Of a stretch of DNA of 32,313 nt, positions 1-7,240 are shown one piece after another. The notes under the pieces are model-generated. The model was not told the DNA's origin, did no database searches, and saw only the letters and a program-made list of their open reading frames with translations. Source of the DNA: Candidatus Segetimicrobium genomatis (GTDB taxonomy: Bacteria; Sysuimicrobiota; Sysuimicrobiia; Sysuimicrobiales; Kaftiobacteriaceae). Numbering within the stretch: the first letter of the stretch is position 1; every line of letters begins with the position of its first letter. The translations under genes were made by a program, and so were the position numbers. The stretch is taken from contig VBAI01000072.1 of NCBI GenBank assembly GCA_005882295.1, forward strand, positions 1 through 32,313, given 5' to 3'.

Positions 1-2312
1 AGAGAGGCCGGATTGACCACCAGGGTGTAGTCGCCGGGCGGCAGGTGGGAAAAAGCGAACGTTCCGTCGTCCGTGGACGTCGCAAACTGCTGGCGTGGCC
101 CCTGCAACTCGAAGACGACACCGCCGATGCCCTCCTCGTCGGGATCGCGGACACCGTTCCGATCGGCATCGAGGTAAACGATCCCGCTGAGCGTGGCGTC
201 AGGGACGAGGGCAAACTCGACGTTCGTACGGGCGCCGTCTGTGACCTGCACGGTGATGCGGGGCTGGGTCGTGACCAAGCCCACCGGGACGGTGTCGCCA
301 TCAAGTGTCAGGCGGTACTCGCCCTCCCTCAGTGCGTCGATGGACAGCCGCCCGTCGCGATCCGAGATCGCAGCCCGACGACCTTCGATCCGCATGATGA
401 CACCCGGCACACCAGGCTCATCGGGATCTTGTCTGCCGTTCTCGTTGCGATCCTGAAACACGACGCCCTCGAGCCGGCCGTTTGGAACGATCCCATAGGT
501 CATGATCGGATAACCGTATTGGACAGAAAGACTCGTGGTCGTACTTCCGGTGGAGTCGAACTGTATTCTAGGCCCCACCGAAAGGCGCGCGCCACCCGGC
601 AGGGCCGACGACACGCTCAACTCGACTATCGTCTGGCTGAACTCGGTCGGCAGGGTAAACACGTTGTTCTGCAGCTGAGCGATCAGATCGAGTTGGCTCG
701 ACAATCGAAAGCTCCAACCCGTTCCGACGCCCCAGCTCTCTGTGGCCCCAATCTGGCGCGAAATCTCCGCCCAGGCAGGCAGTCCCGTTTCCAGCGCGTA
801 CATAGTCTGCAATCTGAATGTGGCGCTGCTGCTCGTGGCACTGGTGAGCAGATCCGTCGTGTCGTTCTGGTTGGCGGCCAGCGTGAATGTCCACCGGTCC
901 TGCGTGTAGAATGCCGCGGCCTGCGTCCCGACGTTCCGCGTACTCACCCCTGTCGCGACATCATCGGTGAGGCGTGTCCCCAACGCGATCCCCCATCCGG
1001 GGGCCGGGCGGAAGCCCATCAGCAGGTCGTAGGACTGTCGGTTCGGCAGACCGCTGGCGCTGCCGTCGAGCAGCGCGGCGCTGCTGGAGATCGTCCAGCG
1101 GGGGTCCGGCATATACGCGAGTTGCAGCAGCGGGCCGCTGCGGCCAGTGAACAGCGTCGCGTTCCCGACCGCCGGGAAGTCTGCACCCACCACCAGGTAG
1201 CTGAGGGATGTTGACAACGTTGGCGAGGAGGCGACCGCGCCGATCCGCCACGCCGGCCCAGAGCCGGGACCGGACGCCCCCAGGGCCGTCTCGCCGAAGA
1301 TAGCCAGGCCCGGCGCCATCTCTCGGTCGGCGCGTACACGGGTGAGCAGCACCCCGATGGTGGGATCGTACAGAAGACCCACTTCAGACTGCCAGGGCCC
1401 TGACTGGGGGAAGAGCATCGTCATGCCGTAGACCTGACTGCTGGAGTCGGCGAGCGACCCGCCGAAGAACCGTGTCCCAGAGGCCCCCGCGTTCCCCTCG
1501 TAGGCGACGCCCAGGATGCCCTGCTGGTACAGCGTGAAAGGAGACTCATCGAGTACAAGTCCACCCACCGTGAATGTGTAGGCCGGGTTCCGGAGAACGA
1601 CCACCCCTGACGCATCGAGCGGACCGTTGCCCACGCCCACCCTCAGCAGGCCTTCAATATTCTCGGGGGCGCCGAACGACTTGTATTGCACGGTTGCCGT
1701 CGCGCTGAGCGTACCAGCTCCCGACGTCAGCCCCACGGCGATGTAGCCCGACGACGTGACGGGCGGCGTGAGATCCTGCTGGAACTCTAGGGCAAATGGA
1801 CGCGCAGTTGGCACGGGCGCCGTGACCTGGGGAGGGCGCGGAGGCTTGGCCGCCACTGCCGTCTGAAAGGGCGCGCGGGTGACGATGCTCACCAGGCCCT
1901 CCTGCGGATCCCAGGTGGTCAGCGTGTCGAACAGCGCGTCCACCGCGCCCCTGGGGATCATCGTCGCCCCGTTGACGAGACGCACCGGCGCGTCCAGGAG
2001 GGTGGTGACGACGTCGCCCGACCACACCTCCAGGCGATCGAGGCGCAGCGTCAACGTTGAGTCGTCGATGCGGTGGACCTCGACGGTCGGGGCGTTGAAC
2101 TTTGTCGTCGCTTGGAATCGCCTCGCCAGCGCGGCAAGGGGCAGGTAGACCGTACCGTCTTGCAGGAACCCCGGAGGGCTGACACTCAGCGGAACGTCGT
2201 CAACGACGACGCGGATCGGCGGCGCCGTACCCTGGCTGGGCACGGTCAGTCCCAGCGCCAGCATCGCCGCGCCCGTGACACCTATCCACCACCTGCGGAC
2301 ACGGGGCGTCAC
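1..2312 (-). CDS. Usher-like outer-membrane beta-barrel protein with SdrD_B/CnaB-like domains (3' end beyond window)
   Basis: I translated the minus strand from a GTG at 2312 and found an uninterrupted frame of about 770 codons that runs off the window edge; it is missing from the ORF track because it has no stop here. The N-terminus is an export signal (VTPRVRRWWIGVTGAAMLAL). Residues ~30-150 resemble a copper-amine-oxidase-N stalk domain (DGTVYLPLAALARRF). About 400 residues of alternating amphipathic strands follow, rich in Gly, Ser, Thr and aromatics, as in an outer-membrane barrel. Two Ca-binding-like prealbumin-type modules end the visible part (VVFQDRNENGRQDPDEPG and VYLDADRNGVRDPDEEG). 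It lies 24 nt behind a chaperone-like gene and two pilin-like genes, so an usher or secretion-pore role for those subunits is inferred. Family membership is not certain; a generic SdrD_B surface protein is the alternative. The GTG start is the first in frame after the upstream stop, with only a weak SD. Confidence 0.6.
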   Translation of the reverse strand, partial: MTPRVRRWWIGVTGAAMLALGLTVPSQGTAPPIRVVVDDVPLSVSPPGFLQDGTVYLPLAALARRFQATTKFNAPTVEVHRIDDSTLTLRLDRLEVWSGDVVTTLLDAPVRLVNGATMIPRGAVDALFDTLTTWDPQEGLVSIVTRAPFQTAVAAKPPRPPQVTAPVPTARPFALEFQQDLTPPVTSSGYIAVGLTSGAGTLSATATVQYKSFGAPENIEGLLRVGVGNGPLDASGVVVLRNPAYTFTVGGLVLDESPFTLYQQGILGVAYEGNAGASGTRFFGGSLADSSSQVYGMTMLFPQSGPWQSEVGLLYDPTIGVLLTRVRADREMAPGLAIFGETALGASGPGSGPAWRIGAVASSPTLSTSLSYLVVGADFPAVGNATLFTGRSGPLLQLAYMPDPRWTISSSAALLDGSASGLPNRQSYDLLMGFRPAPGWGIALGTRLTDDVATGVSTRNVGTQAAAFYTQDRWTFTLAANQNDTTDLLTSATSSSATFRLQTMYALETGLPAWAEISRQIGATESWGVGTGWSFRLSSQLDLIAQLQNNVFTLPTEFSQTIVELSVSSALPGGARLSVGPRIQFDSTGSTTTSLSVQYGYPIMTYGIVPNGRLEGVVFQDRNENGRQDPDEPGVPGVIMRIEGRRAAISDRDGRLSIDALREGEYRLTLDGDTVPVGLVTTQPRITVQVTDGARTNVEFALVPDATLSGIVYLDADRNGVRDPDEEGIGGVVFELQGPRQQFATSTDDGTFAFSHLPPGDYTLVVNPAS

Positions 2313-2336
2313 AGCGATTCGTTTCCATCCCGCACA

Positions 2337-3167
2337 TCACGGCCCGCGGTAGACAAAGGTCAGCTCGCCTGATACCAGCACGTCGGCGCCGTAGTCGATG
2401 ACGGCGCGGACCGTGTAGGTCCCGGGACCCAAACTCTTGTCCCACGAGATCTTGAACTCTCGGACGCTGGCCGGCAACACCACGGCCTCAGGAAGCGGCA
2501 GCTTTCCGATGCGCTGGCCAGAGGCGTCGAGGAGTTCGATCTCGCCTCGAGTGTGCAGATGCACGTTACCCTTGTTGCGAAACGTGACCCTGATATCTGC
2601 GCCCGCACCGCGGGGCCGGGGGGCGGCAAGCATGTTTACGATGGCCCCCTGGACGACTTCCGTGCCGCGGATGGCGACCAGCAGGCGAGCCGCGAGCCGC
2701 GGCGCCACCACGACGAAGGTCGCCTTTCCCCCAGCCGGAGTCTGCAAGACCGGGGTCGAGCTAACGACGATCATCCCGTAGAGTCCACCCCGGGCGCCCG
2801 GCGGAACCGTCACCGCGATCCGCACCGGCATCTGCCGCTCCGGCTCGAGATCGAACTCGGCCGGCTGCACGCGCGTGTACCTGGCGACCGACCAGGGCAA
2901 CTTACCCGGCTCCAGCACATCGGCGACGCCATCGGGACGGATGTTGAGATCCTCCACGACCACGCGCATGCGCGCGGTATTCGGCGCTTTGTTGTATACG
3001 ACGAGGACGGCGCTAGCGGTTCCCCCGGAGGCCGGCACCAGTTCGATTTCACCAGGGCTGATGCCATACCGAATCGGTTGCGCGCCCGCGGGCAGGCTGC
3101 CGACGCCAAGCAGTGCGGCGAGGGGAACCAGCATGAGCCAAACCGTTGACCGGATGCGTCGTGTCAT
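2337..3167 (-). CDS. Periplasmic pilus-chaperone-like protein
   Basis: 276 aa with a clear Sec signal (hydrophobic core LMLVPLAALLGVGSLPAGA, cleavage near AGA-QPIRYG). The rest is predicted beta-rich. The N-terminal half has the look of an Ig-like chaperone domain (SPGEIELVPASGGTASAVLVVYN, then VRIAVTVPPGARGGLYGMIVV). The C-terminal half is a second beta-sandwich-like region (VTFRNKGNVHLHTRGEIELL ... GPGTYTVRAVIDYG). The order two-domain exported chaperone, pilin-like subunits upstream, barrel protein downstream matches chaperone-usher loci, but the sequence is not a textbook PapD/FimC and may belong to the broader DUF916-like chaperone group. There is no obvious transmembrane tail. It sits 33 nt after the second pilin-like gene and 24 nt before the usher-like gene, so all four are probably co-transcribed. 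The function is inferred from fold and context. Confidence 0.55.
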   Translation of the reverse strand: MTRRIRSTVWLMLVPLAALLGVGSLPAGAQPIRYGISPGEIELVPASGGTASAVLVVYNKAPNTARMRVVVEDLNIRPDGVADVLEPGKLPWSVARYTRVQPAEFDLEPERQMPVRIAVTVPPGARGGLYGMIVVSSTPVLQTPAGGKATFVVVAPRLAARLLVAIRGTEVVQGAIVNMLAAPRPRGAGADIRVTFRNKGNVHLHTRGEIELLDASGQRIGKLPLPEAVVLPASVREFKISWDKSLGPGTYTVRAVIDYGADVLVSGELTFVYRGP

Positions 3168-3200
3168 GGGCGTTTCAGGACCGCCTCAGGCACCGCTTCA

Positions 3201-3668
3201 TCAGAGCTCTGCGAGCAGGTAATCCACCCCGATCGTAAAATTCCCTGCGCTGTCGCCCCAGTCCACGCACTGCCTGTAGTAGACGGTGTGGTTGATGTTT
3301 GAGCCTTTTGGCTGGTTGGAGAAGACGTTCTGGTAGACGGCTGTGATAGGGAGGAACGGCCCCCCGGCCGCGGTGGCGAACCCGAAGGCATTGAACATCT
3401 CGGCGGAGGAGGCGTCCTTCGCCTTGCCGTTCGGGTAGGTCGCCGGCGTTGAACGGATGCGCAGATCGTAGTTCCTTGAGTTGCTGGTGACGGTGATGGT
3501 GGTTGAGGTGGTGCTGCAGAATGTCGGCAGGGTCGACCCGATCGTCGCAGCCGCCGGGACGGTGATGGTGAGGGCCGCCTCCGCATGGGGGGGCACCAAC
3601 AGTGTCACCAGCAGGGTCACACTGCAGGCGGCGACGATTTTCAGGATCCTGGGATGCATCATCCTCAT
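3201..3668 (-). CDS. Secreted pilin-like protein B (two-cysteine beta-sandwich)
   Basis: About 155 aa from the chosen ATG (MRMMHPR...); the ORF track start at 3716 and ATGs at 3677 and 3659 are alternatives, and none has a strong SD. The hydrophobic signal (KIVAACSVTLLVTLLVPP) ends at HAEA, giving a mature start near ALTITVPAAATIGS. Two cysteines remain in the mature part, one early (PTFCSTTS) and one late (VYYRQCVDWGDSAGNFTIG), placed as for an intramolecular disulfide closing a beta-sandwich. It is a diverged paralogue of the gene upstream: both share PNGKAK/TNGKAK, a Y-x-x-VF-x-x-Q-x-K segment, VYYxQCV and an AGxxTI ending. Two similar small exported subunits in front of a chaperone-like and a usher-like gene point to surface-fibre subunits, but I cannot assign a named pilin family. 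Confidence 0.6.
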   Translation of the reverse strand: MRMMHPRILKIVAACSVTLLVTLLVPPHAEAALTITVPAAATIGSTLPTFCSTTSTTITVTSNSRNYDLRIRSTPATYPNGKAKDASSAEMFNAFGFATAAGGPFLPITAVYQNVFSNQPKGSNINHTVYYRQCVDWGDSAGNFTIGVDYLLAEL

Positions 3669-3721
3669 CGGTCCCATCACCCTTGCCGAGGTCGCCCGGA
3701 CCATGGGCGCCGACACACACC

Positions 3722-3770
3722 AGGGAGGCCGTTGCCGCCGGATCGCGACCGGTCGCGCATCAGCCTCCCT
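3722..3770. repeat. Nested palindrome between the two pilin-like genes
   Basis: An 8-bp outer stem (AGGGAGGC at 3722-3729 with GCCTCCCT at 3763-3770) encloses a perfect 14-bp palindrome (CGCGACCGGTCGCG, 3744-3757). The hairpin lies in the gap between pilin A and pilin B on the minus strand and has no U-tract. It therefore looks more like an mRNA-stabilising or processing hairpin that sets the ratio of the two subunits than a full terminator. The dyad could also be a protein-binding site. Confidence 0.5.
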
Positions 3771-3803
3771 GCAGTTCTCTTGTTGGAGCGATCCCGGACG
3801 TGA

Positions 3804-4301
3804 TCAGTTCGAAGCCTGATACTCGGCGACGATCGTGTAATCACCTGCATCGTCGTCGTATGTGACACACTGCTTGTAGTAGACCGTCTTCGCAACACCC
3901 GCGCTTCCTGTCTTTGCCTGGCCGGTGAAGACATCCACGTAACTGGTGGTGATGTTGCTGAATGACGAGTTGTCGCCGCTCCACTGGAACTGATTCGTCA
4001 ATTCCACGCTGCCGTTCTTCGCCTTGCCGTTGGTGTATGCTGCGTTGGCCCGGACCTGCATGCTCCATACTTTGTTGCTCTTCAAGGTGATGCTGGTATT
4101 CGCCGTCCCGCAGCCCCCGGCGACTCCGGCATTGGCGCCGATTGACGCTGTGCCCGGGACTGTGATTTCGATCGCGTTCGCCGCAGTGATCGTCACTGTC
4201 TGGCTGCCCGTGGCCGTCGCCCCGTACCCGGCGCCGACCGCCACGGCAACGATGATCACGGCACCCAGGATAATCTGTATGAGTTTTGTCTGGCTCCGCA
4301 T
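3804..4301 (-). CDS. Secreted pilin-like protein A (two-cysteine beta-sandwich)
   Basis: 165 aa starting MRSQTKLIQIILGAVIIVAVAVG; the ATG is preceded by GGAGGAAG on the minus strand, a good SD. The exported part begins near ATATGSQTVTITAANAIEITVPG. Mature cysteines occur at VAGGCGTANTS and VYYKQCVTYDDDAGDYTIVAEY, the same two positions as in the downstream paralogue, and the shared motifs NGKAK and VFTGQAK support common descent. It is the first gene of the pilin/chaperone/usher-like cluster and has a folded leader upstream. The likely role is a major surface subunit, which is inference from position, small size, the disulfide pattern and neighbours. No type IV pilin prepilin motif (G-[FY]-T-x-x-E) is present, so it is not a type IV pilin. 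Confidence 0.65.
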   Translation of the reverse strand: MRSQTKLIQIILGAVIIVAVAVGAGYGATATGSQTVTITAANAIEITVPGTASIGANAGVAGGCGTANTSITLKSNKVWSMQVRANAAYTNGKAKNGSVELTNQFQWSGDNSSFSNITTSYVDVFTGQAKTGSAGVAKTVYYKQCVTYDDDAGDYTIVAEYQASN

Positions 4302-4380
4302 CTGTGCTTCCTCCGCATGCCTCGCGTTTCCCAGCCGGCCTGGTTGAACGCAGGCTACCGGGTCCGATGCAAAGAGTGAA

Positions 4381-4466
4381 GCAAGTCGCGTGCCAGCTTG
4401 GTGACGCCCGTCCGAAGGTCCTAGGGGCCCAGCAGACGGATTTTGGGCGTCCGGCGCGCGGCTTGC
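4381..4466 (-). promoter_or_regulatory. Structured 5' leader of the pilin-like operon
   Basis: A nested hairpin spans 86 nt. The outer 10-bp stem pairs 4381-4390 (GCAAGTCGCG) with 4457-4466 (CGCGGCTTGC), with one GU pair. An inner 7-bp stem pairs GACGCCC (4403-4409) with GGGCGTC (4445-4451). A competing CCGTC/GACGG pairing (4408-4412 with 4435-4439) would be exclusive with the inner stem. A further AGTTTCCC/GGGGACAACT hairpin precedes it on the minus strand (about 4468-4489). The block starts 80 nt upstream of the pilin A start codon. It does not match the GEMM-I consensus or any riboswitch class I know, and no ligand can be inferred. Confidence 0.45.
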
Positions 4467-4500
4467 GAGTTGTCCCCCAAGGGAAACTTGCCCGGCCGCG

Positions 4501-4538
4501 ACAATAGCTAGACGGCCACATTCACAATGAGGTGTGAA
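4501..4538 (-). promoter_or_regulatory. Candidate promoter/operator for the pilin-like operon
   Basis: A perfect inverted repeat TTCACA-N6-TGTGAA (4521-4526 and 4533-4538) overlaps a possible minus-strand -35 (TTGTGA, 4527-4522), followed by a -10-like TATTGT (4506-4501). The 15-bp spacer is short for sigma-70, so the promoter call is weak. The dyad is the stronger signal and would be a natural operator position. Confidence 0.3.
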
Positions 4539-4599
4539 CGAATACTCAACGGGAGCCTTTAGAAGGTAACGAAGCTACTCAGCGGCGAGCGCGTCTCAG

Positions 4600-5130
4600 C
4601 TATACGAGCCCGGGATTGATGCGCATACTCGAGAGGTCTTCGCCAGTCAGGGAGTCATCGCCGTCGTCCGGCGAGCCATTGGTGCCGGAGAGCTCAGGAT
4701 TACTACCCTGAGGTCCGGAGGCCAGCGCTCCCCGGAGTGCGGCATTCAGATCGTCCAGGTAGCGCGCCAGGGTCAACCGCAAGACCCCGAGTTGCGAAGC
4801 GGCGCCGATCACGACCGCCACCACTGGCCCCAGCGGCGCCATCACCACGGCACGTCCGCCGTACACCACCATCACGGCTTCGGGCGCGCCAAACGCGGCA
4901 CTCTCTCCCAGACGCTCTCCCACCATCACAGCACTGGCCGCGTAGGCCGCCAGGGCGTCGAGGTCGGCGTGGATGTCACCCACGGAGTGCAACACCGCCC
5001 CATCACCTGACAGTAGCAGGACGCTCTGAGCCGCCGACTGCCGCCGCAGCTCGGTGAGCACACCCTGCAGTTGTGCGTGGGATTGCGATTCGTCGGCCAC
5101 AGCAGTGTTGTACCCGCGGCGTGCGTCCAC
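4600..5130 (-). CDS. Roadblock/LC7-domain (MglB-like) protein
   Basis: About 176 aa from a GTG at 5130, 11 nt after the sigma-factor stop; the ORF track start (ATG 5196) would overlap the sigma gene by 56 nt, and a GTG at 5100 is also possible. None has a convincing SD. The core (LQGVLTELRRQSAAQSVLLLSGDGAVLHSVG, then AFGAPEAVMVVYGGRAVVMAPLGPVVAVVIG) has the roadblock pattern: N-terminal helix, GG-like turn and central sheet. The tail after ~145 is low-complexity and acidic (NGSPDDGDDSLTGEDLSS), probably disordered. Roadblock proteins are small-GTPase regulators or scaffolds, MglB with MglA being the best known case. No MglA-like GTPase is in the window, so the partner is unknown. It sits last in the flagellar-type regulatory block. 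Confidence 0.65.
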   Translation of the reverse strand: MDARRGYNTAVADESQSHAQLQGVLTELRRQSAAQSVLLLSGDGAVLHSVGDIHADLDALAAYAASAVMVGERLGESAAFGAPEAVMVVYGGRAVVMAPLGPVVAVVIGAASQLGVLRLTLARYLDDLNAALRGALASGPQGSNPELSGTNGSPDDGDDSLTGEDLSSMRINPGLV

Positions 5131-5140
5131 TAGCCCAGCG

Positions 5141-5950
5141 TCAGGCCACGACCGTGGCGTTCGAATCTCCGCGGTCTGGGCCACGGCTCTCCCCATCCAG
5201 CCACGACCGCAGGGCGAGGTGGGTGCGCAGCGATTGCAACGCCTCCCCGCGCATCTGACTCACCCGCGACTCGGTCACGCCCAGGACACGGCCAATCTCC
5301 CACAATGTAAGTCCCTCGCAGTAGTATAGTCCGACCACGACCTTATGCCGAACCGGCAGTGCCTCGATGGCATGCCACAGGTCCGCATCACGCGCCTGTT
5401 GTTCGATGCTCCCCATGACGTCGCCGCCGGCATCTCGGGCCAGCGCCTCGGGGAAACGGCCGGCGTCCCCGAACTCGTCCAGCGACAGCGGCAATGCCGC
5501 GTGCTGATCGGTGCGGGCCTTGCCCAACTGGCGGGTGGCCATCCCGGTCGCCTTAGCCAGCTCGTCGTCGGTGGGGAGACGGCCGAGCCGCCGCGTCAGC
5601 GCGTGTATCTGCGCCTGCACCCGGTGCACGTTGCGCCGCGCGATCCGCGGCAGCAGGTCCAGCGTGCGCAGATAGTCATACATGGCGCCGCGGATTCGCA
5701 GCCGGGCGAACGCCTCAAACGGGATGCCGCGGTCGGTATCGAACCGGTCGATTGCCTCCAGGAGACCGATCATGCCGTAGCCTTCCAGATCTTCGCTCTT
5801 CACCGTGGGCGGGACACGACCAGTCATCTGCCTGGCTTGCGTGCGGACCAGGGGAAGATATGCCAGGGCCAGACGCTCGCGCACCACCGCGGTGCGCGCG
5901 TCTTTGAACGCTTGCCACAAGGTTGTGACAGACTGGGGATCCCTGGCCAT
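5141..5950 (-). CDS. fliA: FliA/WhiG-type RNA polymerase sigma factor (sigma-28)
   Basis: 269 aa from MARDPQSV, whose ATG follows AAGGAG at good spacing on the minus strand; the longer ORF-track start adds residues inside the neighbouring gene. Region 2 is clear (LAYLPLVRTQARQM, then EDLEGYGMIGLLEAIDRFDTDRGIPFEAFARLRIRGAMYDYLR), the typical DL..YG.IGL.eAi.rfD...g..F..ya..RIrGam.D.lR pattern of FliA. Region 3 (RLGRLPTDDELAKATGM) and region 4 with its HTH (LYYCEGLTLWEIGRVLGVTESRVSQM) follow. In motile bacteria this sigma factor transcribes late flagellar and chemotaxis genes; in others it serves developmental regulons. The FlgN-like gene and RpoN upstream favour the flagellar role. No FlgM-like anti-sigma gene is seen in the window. 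The gap to the GGDEF-like gene upstream is 10 nt, so the two are co-transcribed. Confidence 0.85.
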   Translation of the reverse strand: MARDPQSVTTLWQAFKDARTAVVRERLALAYLPLVRTQARQMTGRVPPTVKSEDLEGYGMIGLLEAIDRFDTDRGIPFEAFARLRIRGAMYDYLRTLDLLPRIARRNVHRVQAQIHALTRRLGRLPTDDELAKATGMATRQLGKARTDQHAALPLSLDEFGDAGRFPEALARDAGGDVMGSIEQQARDADLWHAIEALPVRHKVVVGLYYCEGLTLWEIGRVLGVTESRVSQMRGEALQSLRTHLALRSWLDGESRGPDRGDSNATVVA

Positions 5951-5960
5951 GCACCGCTCC

Positions 5961-7004
5961 TTAGGAAATGTCGGCCAGCGCTGAGGCGGCGCGCTGCAGC
6001 AGCGCGTCCGGCGATTCATCCTGTTCGGCGCTGCCGACGACGCTCAGGCGCATGGGCAGCGGCGACACCGTGGTCTGCCGCAGCTCTCGTTGCGCCACAC
6101 GGACCACGCGGTCGACGATGATCGAGGCCTTCTCCCGGTCGAGGCCGGCGAACAGCAGGCCAAATCGCCGCCCGCCCAAATTTGCCGCAAGATCGCAAGT
6201 GCGCATCGCCGCCGCGACATGGTGGGTCAGCGCCCCGACGACCGCGGCGCGTTCGGGTCCCGCAGCGATGTCCACCTCCAGCAGCGCCACGGCGAACTCG
6301 GTGGTGTGCTGGCGGGTCCGCTGCAACTCCTCCTCCAGGCGGGCCGTGAAGTGATGGCTGTTGCTGAGTCCGGTCTCGCCATCCTGATAGACCAGTTCGC
6401 GCAGCCGTTCCTCCCGGCGGAGTTTCGAGAGAGTCTGTGCCAGTGACTCCGCCAGCCGGCCCAGCCGCTCGAACTCGCCCTCGGTGAAGGTGCGGTCCGT
6501 GCGGGCGAGGGCCAGGACGCCGGCGACGATGCCCTGCTGCACAAGGGGAAAGGCCAGGAATGCGCGCAGCGCCGCGTCGCCAAACGGTGAACGGTGTCCG
6601 TTGGATCCGGGATCGGGGATCACCACCGGCCGGCCTTCCTGCGCCACCCAGGCGGAGAGCCCTGAGCCGCGGGCGAACCGGATCCGGTCGGCCAGCTCCA
6701 CGCGGTTCCCGCGAACCGCCACAGGCAGGAGCCGCCCGCTGGTCCATTCAGTGACGTACAGGGTGCCGTGTTCAAAGGAAAGAGTCCGGTGAACCAGATC
6801 GAGGTAGCGGGTGTAGGCCAGCCGCAGCGGCAACTGCTCGTCGGCGAGCTTCACGCACTCCAGCCGCAGCGCCATCTCCTCCGCCTCCGTGGCGAGGCCC
6901 TGGCCGTTGCGGGGCGCTGACTCACCACCGGCACTACCGGAGTCGGGCGCGTACGCGGGTGCCCGTTCAGGCTGAGACCGACTGCGTCGACTGCGTTGCG
7001 CCAT
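5961..7004 (-). CDS. GAF domain + degenerate GGDEF domain protein
   Basis: 347 aa from MAQRSRRSRSQ, chosen because its ATG follows GGAGGA; the 364-aa track version starts 17 codons earlier. Residues ~70-200 are a GAF domain (LSFEHGTLYVTEWTSGRLLPVAVRG ... LVQQGIVAGVLALARTDRTF). Residues ~210-340 have the diguanylate-cyclase layout: GETGLSNSHHF stands where active enzymes have D-x-L-T-G-L-x-N-R-R, and LGGRRFGLLFAG replaces the GGDEF signature, leaving GGRRF. The catalytic and metal-binding acidic residues are missing, so it should not make c-di-GMP. Degenerate GGDEF proteins of this kind act as GTP or c-di-GMP binding regulators. A basic, low-complexity N-terminus precedes the GAF domain. It lies between rpoN and fliA, within one block with an HD-GYP protein, so a role in coupling c-di-GMP to the sigma cascade is plausible but inferred. 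Confidence 0.75.
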   Translation of the reverse strand: MAQRSRRSRSQPERAPAYAPDSGSAGGESAPRNGQGLATEAEEMALRLECVKLADEQLPLRLAYTRYLDLVHRTLSFEHGTLYVTEWTSGRLLPVAVRGNRVELADRIRFARGSGLSAWVAQEGRPVVIPDPGSNGHRSPFGDAALRAFLAFPLVQQGIVAGVLALARTDRTFTEGEFERLGRLAESLAQTLSKLRREERLRELVYQDGETGLSNSHHFTARLEEELQRTRQHTTEFAVALLEVDIAAGPERAAVVGALTHHVAAAMRTCDLAANLGGRRFGLLFAGLDREKASIIVDRVVRVAQRELRQTTVSPLPMRLSVVGSAEQDESPDALLQRAASALADIS

Positions 7005-7089
7005 GGCCGTCCTCCGGCATTCGAGTAACGATGAGACCGTTTCGTTGCTCCACAAAATACAGGAGCAAGGAGCGTGCCACGAGGACTGC

Positions 7090-7237
7090 CGTTGAACCGT
7101 TGGAACGTTGAACCGTTAGAACGACAGACCAGATCAGGGAAGGTCTGCAGAGGCTGAACTTATGGACAGCGGCGTGCGCTACGAGGCGGGCTGCCGGCGG
7201 ACTCGCTTCAACGTTTCAACGCTTCAATGTTTCGACG
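7090..7237. repeat. Inverted tandem micro-repeat element A (8-bp unit)
   Basis: The left arm (7090-7123) is four degenerate 8-bp units of the form TTGAACCG/TTGGAACG. The right arm (7204-7237) is the reverse-complement type, CGTTTCAA/CGCTTCAA, also with an 8-bp period. An 80-nt spacer separates them. The right arm ends 3 nt from the rpoN stop codon. The arms can pair in several registers, so the transcript would form a long hairpin behind rpoN and before the GGDEF-like gene. The rest of the gap 7005-7240 holds nothing else I recognise. Confidence 0.7.
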
Positions 7238-7240
7238 TCG

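Noticed and set aside
45-1214. 389-aa plus-strand ORF
   Set aside because: Arg/Pro/Asp-rich composition without domain pattern; it is antisense to the open usher-like frame, which has a signal peptide and recognisable SdrD_B motifs.
3804-4301. Type IV pilin identity of the pilin-like proteins
   Set aside because: No prepilin peptidase motif or N-terminal helix with Glu5; the signals look like ordinary Sec signals.
4464-4480. TTGGGGGACAACTCGCA on the minus strand as a sigma-54 promoter for the pilin-like operon
   Set aside because: GG-GC spacing is right, but the -24 and -12 blocks match poorly beyond the invariant bases and the site lies within the stable leader hairpins.
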